DNA of 35,124 nt from a virus. The stretch lies in IMG/VR virus record IMGVR_UViG_3300017750_000043, positions 1-35,124 of that record. The stretch is one strand, 5' to 3'. This document shows positions 18,948 to 27,429 of the stretch, one piece after another (within the stretch, counting starts at the first letter, position 1; each line of letters opens with the position of its first letter). The notes below the pieces were generated by a model. It was not told the origin of the DNA. It saw only the letters and a program-made list of their open reading frames with translations, and searched no databases. A program made the position numbers and the translations under genes.

Positions 18948-21895
18948 ATCTGGCGCATAATAAACGTACCACTTGAGCCTGCTGTTCCATTAGTGCCTCC
19001 TGTTGAGCTTCCACCTGCGCCACCTGTTACATCTACATAACTTGAAGAAACACTAGTAGTCGATACGATTATAACACCACCGCCATTGCCACCACCACCG
19101 CCACCACCATCTCCATCTGCACCAGAACCTGTATATCCATTACCACCTGCACCGCCTTTAGCTTCAAACTTTGCGCCACTATTTAGTGTGATTGTCTTTG
19201 CACCTACGACAACGAAGCCACCTCCGCCTCCACCACCGCCTCCGCCATGACCTTCAGTAGCTTTACCACCGCCACCGCCACCGCCTCCACCTGCGCAAGA
19301 AGGTCTGATTGTTTTTGGTGTGTCATCAACTCCATACAAATCACGCATAGTGAATAATACGCTTGGATCGGTATGTGCAAAGTTTGTCTTTTTAACAGTC
19401 GCACCACCTGCTGTACCACCACTACCTGCTGATGTACCTCCAGATAAAGTTTGACCTGCACCGCCTGCTGAACCACTATTAGAGTTTATACAAGGATCAG
19501 CACTACCGCCAGTTCCACCATTAAAGTCGCTACTTCCACCAAGACCACCAAGCGCACCACCTCGTAAAGTTCCCTCAGATGCCTTTGCTCCCCTTGAGCC
19601 ACCATCTTCAACACCGCCATTACCACCTGCGCCACCATTGTTTGTAATTTTAGCATTAGTATTTAAAGTTAATGTGCCAGAAACAAATATTCTAAACCCT
19701 TGAGCATCAAGCGTGATTCCAGAGTTAATTGTAAGGTTTGTAAAATATTTATCTTCAGTGATTGTAGAATTACTACTTATTGTTGCAGAGCCATCTGAAC
19801 CATCGCCAAAAATCGTTGTGCCAATAAATGTATTGAGGTCTTGTCCTCCAAGTAAAATTCTTTCAGCAGACATAGTTCCTGCACTTACGCTCGATGCGTT
19901 TAGATTAGTTACCGATACTACTGAAGCATTTAAAGTTCCTGCTTGTATATTGTCTGCAGTAAGCAATCCTGTAATAATCTTACCACCAGATATAATGGTG
20001 CTATCTAAGCTACTTAAGCCTTGAGTTCCTGTGTGGTTAGCTCTGCTTTTTAAATCAGCATCAGAGCTATTAGCAGTAGCACCATTAGATACATTTAAAT
20101 CACTTCTAACAGATGAAGCATTTGCTACTGTAATATTACCATTAACACTTAAGGTAGTTCCATTCCACGATAATTTATCGCCTAAAGAAAAATTAGAACT
20201 ACTATCTATGTAGAACCCTGTATTAGAATTGTTATGAGCTCCTGTCCCTGTGTGTATCTTACTAGATGTTAAATTGATACCACCAATCTTGCCTGATGTT
20301 GCTACAATCTCACCTTTTAGATATATATTATCACTATATAGACCGAATCCTGAAAGTTCTGAACCACCATTAATATCACTGTCAGTAATACCACTTAGCT
20401 TACCAAGTCTGACCTTGGGCATAGATGTTGTCCACTCAGAATATGAATTGACACTTGACTTGATATCTATGAACGGAGCATTGCTATCATCAGATGTTAG
20501 ATAGATTATTCCATCTCGATTAGAAGTATCGCCATTATTTCCTATTCTTACAAACTCATCGCCTACGGATGGTGAAGTAGTATTATTAAACCCTGCATTG
20601 GTTACTGTTACTGTGTTATTTGAAACTGCTGTTACTTCATAAACCAACTTCTTAATGATATTAGTCGCATCACCTGCAGCACTAGGAGCAACCAAAGCAC
20701 CAGGATTTACTCTTTGCATCATAATAATATCACCATCAGCAAACGGACATATACTGTTACCTGATGCATCTTCAAATGTTATTGTTCCGTCATCATCCGA
20801 AGCACTTAATCCACTCACACTTTCTACTTTCGCTGCTGAAGTAATGAACACTGCACCATTAGTTGCTCGTAATTGCTGTATTAAAAGTTCAAAAACTGAC
20901 AGCGTACCTCTGATAGTTGCGGAAGATACTTCTAGGTCAGCAGTGTTACTGAGCTTCCATCCTGATCCTGCGAAACCTGAACTAAAACTACCTGACGTTA
21001 AATCACTGCCTGATACTATCGCATCTCCTGCTATAGTTACATCAGCACCAGAGAATGTCATTGCTGTAGTAGTGCCTGATTTTAAAATTAAATTACCTGA
21101 AGTATTGGTTGCAGACCCATAAGTAGTACCTGCATCTTTAAAGAATACATCGCCACCATCAGCATCTAGTACGATATCTGTTCCTGCATCTAAGGTAATT
21201 GTACTAGAATTATCTATTTCAGCGATTATTGGTGTAGTTAAAGTTTTATTTGTAAGTGTTTGTGAATCCGATGTTCCAACAATACTTCCTGTTACCCCAT
21301 GAACTCCTGATGAAGGGCTATCGACCTCACTGCCATGCGCTAGGTTGCTAATAGTATTGTTGTCCGCATCAATAGTCTTATTGGTTAATACTTGAGATCC
21401 TATCGTAGACACTACTGTTATTCCATCAAGCTGATTAAGTTCGCTTGTATTTGCAGTGATACCATCGAGTACATTAAGCTCTGTAACTGATAGTGTAGCT
21501 CCGTCTAATATGTTAAGCTCTACAGCAGTAGACGTAACTCCATCTAGTATGTTAAGTTCTGCGGTTGTCGATGTAACTCCATCAAGGATATTAAGTTCGG
21601 CTGTCGTACTTGTTACGCCATCCAGTATATTTAGCTCTGCATTTGTGCTAGTTACTCCTGTTAGTATATTTAGCTCTGCAGCGGTTGAAGTAATAGCGAC
21701 TCCACCTTGGAGTAATGATGTTCCTGACTTAGCTCCTACAGTTGCTCCGCTAATCTCTAACGCTGTTGTAGTACCATCTCCATCAAACACTACACGCTTT
21801 GTGGATGCGTGTACACCATCTGTGTCTCCTATATGAAGAAGTTGTGTATAACCTGCACTGATTGCAGTATCTGTAAGTGAAGTATTTGCTGACAT
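18944..21895 (-). CDS. Large tail fibre/adhesin with ELNILDG repeats and poly-Gly tip
   Basis: 983 aa. After a short head (1-65) come about seven 13-residue repeats of the type VTSTTAELNILDG (residues ~68-160), a common phage-fibre module. A shaft with SQTLTNKTL units follows, then a central region with IYLKGEIVATSGKIGGINL (~560) similar to minor tail/host-specificity proteins. From ~735 to the end the chain is extremely Gly-rich, with several runs of 7-10 Gly between short loops, ending GTFIMRQI. Glycine-rich tips of this type form the receptor-binding polyglycine sandwich in T-even gp38 adhesins; similarity is in composition. No S74 domain. Confidence 0.8.
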   Translation of the reverse strand: MSANTSLTDTAISAGYTQLLHIGDTDGVHASTKRVVFDGDGTTTALEISGATVGAKSGTSLLQGGVAITSTAAELNILTGVTSTNAELNILDGVTSTTAELNILDGVTSTTAELNILDGVTSTAVELNILDGATLSVTELNVLDGITANTSELNQLDGITVVSTIGSQVLTNKTIDADNNTISNLAHGSEVDSPSSGVHGVTGSIVGTSDSQTLTNKTLTTPIIAEIDNSSTITLDAGTDIVLDADGGDVFFKDAGTTYGSATNTSGNLILKSGTTTAMTFSGADVTIAGDAIVSGSDLTSGSFSSGFAGSGWKLSNTADLEVSSATIRGTLSVFELLIQQLRATNGAVFITSAAKVESVSGLSASDDDGTITFEDASGNSICPFADGDIIMMQRVNPGALVAPSAAGDATNIIKKLVYEVTAVSNNTVTVTNAGFNNTTSPSVGDEFVRIGNNGDTSNRDGIIYLTSDDSNAPFIDIKSSVNSYSEWTTSMPKVRLGKLSGITDSDINGGSELSGFGLYSDNIYLKGEIVATSGKIGGINLTSSKIHTGTGAHNNSNTGFYIDSSSNFSLGDKLSWNGTTLSVNGNITVANASSVRSDLNVSNGATANSSDADLKSRANHTGTQGLSSLDSTIISGGKIITGLLTADNIQAGTLNASVVSVTNLNASSVSAGTMSAERILLGGQDLNTFIGTTIFGDGSDGSATISSNSTITEDKYFTNLTINSGITLDAQGFRIFVSGTLTLNTNAKITNNGGAGGNGGVEDGGSRGAKASEGTLRGGALGGLGGSSDFNGGTGGSADPCINSNSGSAGGAGQTLSGGTSAGSGGTAGGATVKKTNFAHTDPSVLFTMRDLYGVDDTPKTIRPSCAGGGGGGGGGKATEGHGGGGGGGGGGFVVVGAKTITLNSGAKFEAKGGAGGNGYTGSGADGDGGGGGGGNGGGVIIVSTTSVSSSYVDVTGGAGGSSTGGTNGTAGSSGTFIMRQI
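21416..21694 (-). repeat. 39-bp coding repeats (ELNILDG units)
   Basis: About seven imperfect 39-bp repeats within the 983-aa fibre gene encode 13-residue units around AELNILDG. Synonymous differences between units (GTTACGCC, GTAACTCC, GTTACTCC at the V-T position on the plus strand) show the protein, not the DNA, is conserved. Confidence 0.85.
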
Positions 21896-22647
21896 TATGC
21901 TAATTGCTCTATCATTTTAACGTTCATGTTATATGCCTGGTATGCAACCTCAGTAAACTCAAAGCTACCACTTAATGCTCTTACCCAATGATAGCTACTA
22001 TCATCATAATATAAGAACTTCAGGAAGTTTGTACTGATTGCATCTCGCATAGATTCAAAGTTTGTTTTATCGGTCTCTGTTAGATTGCTGAAGGATATCT
22101 CCCACATACGCTTACCATCGTGTCTTTTGTTTGCGTATTCGTTACCACCATAGGATTCTACTACATCAACACCGAACTGCTTAGATTCTTTGCTGTTTAA
22201 ATTAGGATTGAATGGGAATGTCAAGGTCTTACCTAATATTACTTCAGACAGACTTGTAACTTCAGCGACAGTTGCTACCAAGAACCAATTATCATTACTT
22301 GCTTCTGTGATATCTATAATATTCCAACCTGCACCAAGCGATGCATCGTTACCTGCGGTTGAACCGAGGCTTGTTGCAGTACCACCATCAGGAAATATAT
22401 CAAGCCTTCCTGAACTTGCACCTTTAAAATACAATGCAACTGTATCGATAGTTTGCGCAGAAGAAAATCCAAAGCGTATTGCATCGTCTACATTGTACGA
22501 TGTTATAGCGTTAGATATGTTTTGATCGTTCGCAAATATCTCGTTAGTCATTGATGTTGACACGCTAAAAGTACTTCCTGATACTGTGCCATCGGTTAGT
22601 GTCGAGCTATATGTTCCTGCTGAATCGTATATAAATTTCTTTGCCAT
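21895..22647 (-). CDS. Tail protein, paralogue of the 17979-18947 protein
   Basis: 250 aa, beta-rich. The N-terminus MAKKFIYDSAGTYSST is followed by DDAIRFGFSSAQTIDTVALYFKG (a jelly-roll-like strand pattern) and a C-terminal domain VVESYGGNEYANKRHDGKRMWEISF...ALSGSFEFTEVAYQAYNM shared with the 322-aa protein. Start and upstream stop overlap as TAATG, and it is followed by the fibre gene with another TAATG. Probably part of the distal tail or fibre anchor; no exact family named. Confidence 0.7.
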   Translation of the reverse strand: MAKKFIYDSAGTYSSTLTDGTVSGSTFSVSTSMTNEIFANDQNISNAITSYNVDDAIRFGFSSAQTIDTVALYFKGASSGRLDIFPDGGTATSLGSTAGNDASLGAGWNIIDITEASNDNWFLVATVAEVTSLSEVILGKTLTFPFNPNLNSKESKQFGVDVVESYGGNEYANKRHDGKRMWEISFSNLTETDKTNFESMRDAISTNFLKFLYYDDSSYHWVRALSGSFEFTEVAYQAYNMNVKMIEQLA

Positions 22648-24884
22648 TATGAGACCTGTGTTAATTCCATTGAAACTTGATTTATTTTTCTTGATAATTT
22701 AGTTATCATAAAAAACTGTGAACTGATTGCAGTTCCAAAAAGTTTTATATCACTAGGAACGTTTGATATTTGCACTATGTCTCCAATCTCAGCTTTTAAA
22801 TATCCAGGCTTCAATGTGTTTAAGTTTATAATATTTTTACGCTCCTGATGTATGTCTTCGTACAAATCTAATATTGTAGATGGAACCGATTTAGCATTAG
22901 CCAGGCTTGTTCCTTCAACATTAAAACGAATTTTATTAGCATCCACAATCATATTTGTTTCATTATTCATATTAAAATCAGCTTTAGTGCTAGACGATGT
23001 TTGTACATTTAACCTATTTTTACTCGTAGAATAATCATGATCAAACTCAACCCTTATATTTGTCTTTACTTGATTTAAAGGTGTCTTAGAAATATTACTT
23101 AACTGAACCTCGTTAAAGTCAATTGTAAAGTCAGCAGAAGTATAAGAAGCTTTAAGTTTTAAGTTTTTGATAGTTGCCTTACCTTGACTATCAAAGAAAA
23201 AATAAAGACAGAATTGTTTACATATATCATCAATCAAATCCATCGCACTAATAAATTCATACTGACTAAAAGCTGTTTTATATGTTGTGGTAGCACTATA
23301 AATACTATCAAAATTTGAGGTATTGATATTTGTATCAGTTAAACCTAATTCTGTCCTTAAGATATTCTCAATAACAAATACAGGGTGTTCGATTAAATCG
23401 CTTGTTGTAAAGCTATGCGATCTGCTACTCGTCATTGCTGCAGTGAACTTTCTGCCTTTTCCTGATATGTATATTGTTTGGACTTGGTCAAATACATCGA
23501 CTCTTCTTGCAATTTTTTGAGTCTCAAAATTACCTTTATCTCCACTATAATAAGGGTCTTCTCTAAAAAATACCTCTTCAGTGTACACTGTCTTATTAAC
23601 AGTATCATCCGCATCGTATTCAATCTGTATCCATGCTTGGTCTACATTAATATCAGCATCACCACTTGTTAGTTCAACAAACATTTGTAATTTAGATTCT
23701 AAATCCCATCCAGACTCTTGCGTTGCAGTATACCCACCTGATATATCTACTCCATCAGAACCAATACCACCTAATAAAACTCTAGTTCCATTGCCAACAG
23801 CCTGATCCTGTGAACTGACCTCTGTAGCATCAACTTTATAATTAATGTCCACATCATCAGAACCTGAAACATTCTTACCAATAATAAATGCTTTTACAGG
23901 GTTGGTTACCATGGTTCCTAAGTTTGGAACCTTTGGAACTCCAAAAACAAAAAGCTCTTGATTCCCTACGTTTGCATTTTTTTCAAGAGTGGTTTCTACA
24001 AATTTATCTTTTGTATAGCTACTATTTGTAGCATTATCCATTATAAGACCCATCATCGCATAAGCTCTTGTGCCTGAAAAACTTATCTTTGCATCAGACG
24101 CTGATACTGTAACATTGCTTGGATTTAAAGCACTATACACACCATCTTTTCCAAAATACACTGTAACATTATTTAAGGTGTGTAATGCTTCTGTATCTGC
24201 TTTAGCGATAATTTTATCTGTACCTGTATCATATGAATTTACAACAATAGCAGGAACTTTCGACCTGGTAGCCCATCTCTCTATTCCATCGCTATTATTA
24301 AAAGATGTCTCATCGTAATCTGTTGTATGTGAATGGTCTCCAAATAACATTGGTATCGGCTTGTTAAAGTTTTCTTCAGGTGCGTAGTGAAAGTCATTAG
24401 TAGTATCGTCTTCTCTAATAACAGTTTTTGGAAGCGTAGTGTCAATTCCTTTGGAGAAATCATTTAGCTTTATATTGATTGACTTATGGTCGTAATCAAA
24501 GTTGCCACTAATAACGCCAACACCAATTAATTGCTTTGACATAGAGCCATCACTAGGTATAACGTACAGCTCCCACTTTCTATTGTCGTATGCATTCGTA
24601 CCTATTAAGTCAGAGAATCTTTTTTTATCTTCTAAGAAATCTGTGTTAGCAATTTTAACTGTAAGAAGATTAGTTCTCCCATTAAATCCAAAGAAGCTTA
24701 GACTTTGAGAGTAGTCACCTAAAGATACGATTGCTCCGTAGTAGATATCGCTTCCATCGGTGTAGTCAATAGTAGAGAATCCTGTAAAATTGGTCTCATT
24801 GCCATAATACAATCTGAGTAAGAATATGGCATTTGTTGAATCTTTACTTAATTTGTTTACAAGATCTGTGCTAAAACTAAGCAA
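22647..24884 (-). CDS. Tail hub-like minor tail protein
   Basis: 745 aa. The N-terminal ~170 residues (AIFLLRLYYGNETNFTGFSTIDYTDGSDIYYGAIVSLGDYSQSLSF...) resemble the first hub domain of tail-tip proteins in marine siphophages; PIPMLFGDHSHT occurs near 180. A later segment (LIDDICKQFCLYFFFDSQGKATIKNLKLK) fits a gp27/Dit-hub-like fold, and the last domain (LKPGYLKAEIGDIVQISN) is an OB-like part seen in hub proteins. TTG start at 24884, overlapping the tape measure end. Directly after the tape measure, the usual place for Dit/hub genes. Function by position and pattern. Confidence 0.65.
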   Translation of the reverse strand: MLSFSTDLVNKLSKDSTNAIFLLRLYYGNETNFTGFSTIDYTDGSDIYYGAIVSLGDYSQSLSFFGFNGRTNLLTVKIANTDFLEDKKRFSDLIGTNAYDNRKWELYVIPSDGSMSKQLIGVGVISGNFDYDHKSINIKLNDFSKGIDTTLPKTVIREDDTTNDFHYAPEENFNKPIPMLFGDHSHTTDYDETSFNNSDGIERWATRSKVPAIVVNSYDTGTDKIIAKADTEALHTLNNVTVYFGKDGVYSALNPSNVTVSASDAKISFSGTRAYAMMGLIMDNATNSSYTKDKFVETTLEKNANVGNQELFVFGVPKVPNLGTMVTNPVKAFIIGKNVSGSDDVDINYKVDATEVSSQDQAVGNGTRVLLGGIGSDGVDISGGYTATQESGWDLESKLQMFVELTSGDADINVDQAWIQIEYDADDTVNKTVYTEEVFFREDPYYSGDKGNFETQKIARRVDVFDQVQTIYISGKGRKFTAAMTSSRSHSFTTSDLIEHPVFVIENILRTELGLTDTNINTSNFDSIYSATTTYKTAFSQYEFISAMDLIDDICKQFCLYFFFDSQGKATIKNLKLKASYTSADFTIDFNEVQLSNISKTPLNQVKTNIRVEFDHDYSTSKNRLNVQTSSSTKADFNMNNETNMIVDANKIRFNVEGTSLANAKSVPSTILDLYEDIHQERKNIINLNTLKPGYLKAEIGDIVQISNVPSDIKLFGTAISSQFFMITKLSRKINQVSMELTQVS

Positions 24885-26769
24885 TACTTACACCTTCAGT
24901 AGATAGCGCAGGAAGCAATGTGTTTCTCACATAACCCTCATCAACGATACCGCCATTGATACTTACGTTTATCACATTACCAGACTGCCCTGTCTCATTC
25001 ATATTCGCAAGATTATTTAAGCCTATAGACTGCACTGCGCTTTTTTGCATTACAAACTCACCAGGTTGTGCTAAGATTGGAACATTGCTTCCATTACCGC
25101 CAATTAATCCGCCATCGTGAAATTTGCCTCGCAAAATACCTATACTTTCTAAAATATCAAGACCTGCTTCACCTGCTGTTACATTGGGAAAGAAAAATCT
25201 TAAAAGCATAAGAGTTGCTTGTTGTGCAATAATTTGAGCAGCGATTGCCTTTATAGAAGCCACTACCGCCTCACCTAAGTTCTCTCCATGAACTACGGCA
25301 TCGCTAATATTTTTTCCAAATTCTCTAAATATTGTTGCTGACTTCCTAATAGCATCCAAACGCTTTTTGTCTTTATCTTCAGGGTCTTCATCGTCACCTT
25401 CAGGTTTTGGTGGATCAGGAATTACAGGCGGTTTAGGGCGTGGCTTATCAGCTAATATATCTCTAATTTCTTCTATTTCTTTTAATTTAGCAAGTATAGA
25501 AGCAAGCTCTTCAACTTGGTCTCGACTCGCTTTAACATCATCTTTGTTGCTTTCAACTATTTCTTCAAGCTTTGAAGCTTTTCTAATCAAGTCTGCTCTT
25601 TCCCCTATAAGAGCCTTCTGCTTATTTGTAATAGAGAAAAATTCTTCCCTATTGTTTAAGAGTGTAACTCCCTTTTTTCTTTCTGCTAAATCAGCAATTT
25701 CTTTTTCAATTTCTTTCTGCTTTTCTGCTTTCTCAATAGATTTTACGACTAACTTTCCTTGTGTGATTGCTAAATTTTTTGATTCTTTTAAGGCAGTATT
25801 AAAAGCCTTCTGAGCTTCTTCTGTGGTTTTAAACTCAACATTATTCTCTTTTAAGGTTTTTTGCATATCTCTCAGCTCTATGTTCAGATTAAGTCTTTGA
25901 AGCTCTGCTATTTGCGTTGCTGTTCCTTCAAATTCTTTTAACTCTCTGATTGCTGTCTCAAGACTTGTCTCAGTTAAACCTCTAATAAATCTCTCAGCTC
26001 TTTCAGCTCCTGTTTTTAAACTTTCAAACAATGGTCGTATAACAGGCATAAGGCTATCACCAATAGAATCAGCTAATCTCGTAAAGGAGTCAATCATATT
26101 AGAGGTTAGTCCTGTAAAAGTTTTACTTAGCCTTTCGGATGATCCTGCAATCCCAACAACAGGATCTTGTATTGAAGTTATTAGAGCTTCTCTAAATTCA
26201 GGTAAGGTAGTCTTAGATAAATCTGCTAACCCTTGAGAGCTTTTTATAATATTAAGTATTCCACGCTCTCTTAAAATGTCAGCAGCGCCTGCGCCACCTG
26301 CAAAAGCACGGCCAAATGCATTAGCAGCTTCTACTGCGGTAGTACCCATAAATGCAGCTAAGTCTGTAATTGGAACAATTAAAGCATTAGCATCGGCTCC
26401 AAAAGCCTGAAGCTGCGCACCTGCATCCACAACGTCTTCAAGTGTAAATGGCGTAGTTGATGCTACTTTATTAAAATTATCAAAAGCTTTTTCTGCGTTT
26501 TCTACAGAACCTGTTAATCCCACTAGGCGTGTTTTTACAGCTTCAAATTTAGCAGAAACTCCAACAACCTTACCTATTGCAGCAGAAACACCTGCAAAAG
26601 CAAAACTTGCAAGTAAAAGATCGTTTCTAAGTCCACCAATCTCTCTACGAACACCCGATGCTTTTATTCTTAGGTTTCCAAGAGCTGAATTAGTTTTCTT
26701 TACATTTGTGTTGGCTTTTTGAGACTGAAACTTAAATTGTAATATCAGTTCATTTTTATCGACTGCCAT
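24877..26769 (-). CDS. Tail tape measure protein
   Basis: 630 aa. The N-terminal region (KKTNSALGNLRIKASGVRREIGGLRNDLL) and the following hydrophobic helices (LASFAFAGVSAAIGKVVGVSAKFEAVKTRL, GTTAVEAANAFGRAFAGGAGAADIL) are typical of phage tape-measure proteins; long coiled coils fill 270-450, then a Pro/Asp-rich linker, and the end has QPGEFVMQKSAV. At roughly 1.5 angstrom per residue the tail would be near 95 nm. ATG preceded by AAGGA. Overlaps the chaperone frame by 14 bases. Confidence 0.93.
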   Translation of the reverse strand: MAVDKNELILQFKFQSQKANTNVKKTNSALGNLRIKASGVRREIGGLRNDLLLASFAFAGVSAAIGKVVGVSAKFEAVKTRLVGLTGSVENAEKAFDNFNKVASTTPFTLEDVVDAGAQLQAFGADANALIVPITDLAAFMGTTAVEAANAFGRAFAGGAGAADILRERGILNIIKSSQGLADLSKTTLPEFREALITSIQDPVVGIAGSSERLSKTFTGLTSNMIDSFTRLADSIGDSLMPVIRPLFESLKTGAERAERFIRGLTETSLETAIRELKEFEGTATQIAELQRLNLNIELRDMQKTLKENNVEFKTTEEAQKAFNTALKESKNLAITQGKLVVKSIEKAEKQKEIEKEIADLAERKKGVTLLNNREEFFSITNKQKALIGERADLIRKASKLEEIVESNKDDVKASRDQVEELASILAKLKEIEEIRDILADKPRPKPPVIPDPPKPEGDDEDPEDKDKKRLDAIRKSATIFREFGKNISDAVVHGENLGEAVVASIKAIAAQIIAQQATLMLLRFFFPNVTAGEAGLDILESIGILRGKFHDGGLIGGNGSNVPILAQPGEFVMQKSAVQSIGLNNLANMNETGQSGNVINVSINGGIVDEGYVRNTLLPALSTEGVSIA

Positions 26770-27172
26770 TGTTCTTTTCCTTCATGCGTTTATCACAAGC
26801 GGTTAGTTCTTCATCTATAATCGAATAGACTACGAGACGATTCATGTCTGCCTCGTCTATGCATTTAGCAGGTGGGATATTAAACTTTTTTATGTAAGCA
26901 TATTCTTGAATATCAAACTCAACTTCCTGATCCTTGAAGAATAATGGATTAGCAAAGTGAGGTATATTGTAATATAGATTCTGCCCTGGAGTGAACTTGC
27001 GCTTTTCATCTTCAGCCACAACACGATATACCTCTTCCCAAATCGTGGAAGAAGTATATGTAATTGGCTTGTTTAAGGTTGGCGAGTGTGCTGTATATTC
27101 GCCTTTAGTAGGTAGAAGGGATTCGCTAAAACCAAAATAAGTATACCAAGTATTAACTCGGTAGGCTAACTC
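26756..27172 (-). CDS. Tail assembly chaperone, -1 frameshift extension (T domain)
   Basis: A 138-residue frame, open from the slippery site to 26756, without ATG, GTG or TTG in its first 51 codons. It begins ELAYRVNTWYTYFGFSESLL and ends KRMKEKNNGSR. A GTG at 27019 could give an 87-aa protein but would lose conserved-looking sequence, and no SD precedes it. A -1 slip at 27178-27172 fuses it to the upstream 86 codons, giving a 224-aa G-T-type chaperone. In lambda and most siphophages such a pair lies directly before the tape measure gene and coats it during tail assembly, as here. Confidence 0.85.
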   Translation of the reverse strand, partial: ELAYRVNTWYTYFGFSESLLPTKGEYTAHSPTLNKPITYTSSTIWEEVYRVVAEDEKRKFTPGQNLYYNIPHFANPLFFKDQEVEFDIQEYAYIKKFNIPPAKCIDEADMNRLVVYSIIDEELTACDKRMKEKNNGSR

Positions 27173-27429
27173 TTTTTTTTAGATACGCCTTTATACTCTT
27201 GGTAAATCGCAGCAAGAATTTCATCAGTTTCTTCGTCTTTAAACTTACCAAGAGCTTCTTCAGGGTTTTTGAACGCTTTGTTCATTACCCAATCAAGAAG
27301 CTCGTAGTAGGCATCGGTATCGAGCTTATTATCCCAATACACTTTAATCTCTTTGCGGTGAAGCTCACGCCTATCTTTAAAATTAATAGGCTCTACTTCA
27401 AATTCACCTTTTTTGGTTTTTACAATCAT
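27166..27429 (-). CDS. Tail assembly chaperone, zero-frame product (G-like)
   Basis: 87 aa, from ATG 27429 to TAG 27166. Acidic-helical sequence (NFKDRRELHRKEIKVYWDN, DAYYELLDWVMNKAFKN) ending in SKKKS at the slippery run. It would be made in excess; a minor fraction of ribosomes shift to give the 224-aa fusion. It starts immediately after the tail tube gene, the lambda V-G-GT-H order. The frameshift was deduced from the A8 run and the open -1 frame. Confidence 0.85.
   Translation of the reverse strand: MIVKTKKGEFEVEPINFKDRRELHRKEIKVYWDNKLDTDAYYELLDWVMNKAFKNPEEALGKFKDEETDEILAAIYQEYKGVSKKKS
27172..27178 (-). promoter_or_regulatory. Programmed -1 frameshift slippery site A AAA AAG
   Basis: The minus strand reads TCT AAA AAA AAG AGT TAG. 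The heptamer A AAA AAG, the best -1 slip sequence in E. coli, lies two codons before the zero-frame stop. After a -1 slip the ribosome continues GAG TTA GCC TAC for 138 codons. An AAAGG about seven bases upstream could act as an internal SD stimulator. Confidence 0.85.

Noticed and set aside
20655-21836. Long plus-strand frames opposite the 983-aa fibre gene
   Set aside because: Antisense shadows of a repetitive Ser/Thr/Asp-rich gene; no SD and no domain; the sense gene is certain.
25367-25813. Plus-strand 148-aa Ser/Phe-rich frame
   Set aside because: Antisense of the tape-measure coiled coil; composition is the mirror of Lys/Glu codons.
26756-27019. Independent 87-aa gene starting at GTG 27019
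   Set aside because: The same frame is open for 51 further codons up to a canonical slippery site and no SD precedes the GTG; a frameshift extension explains it better.
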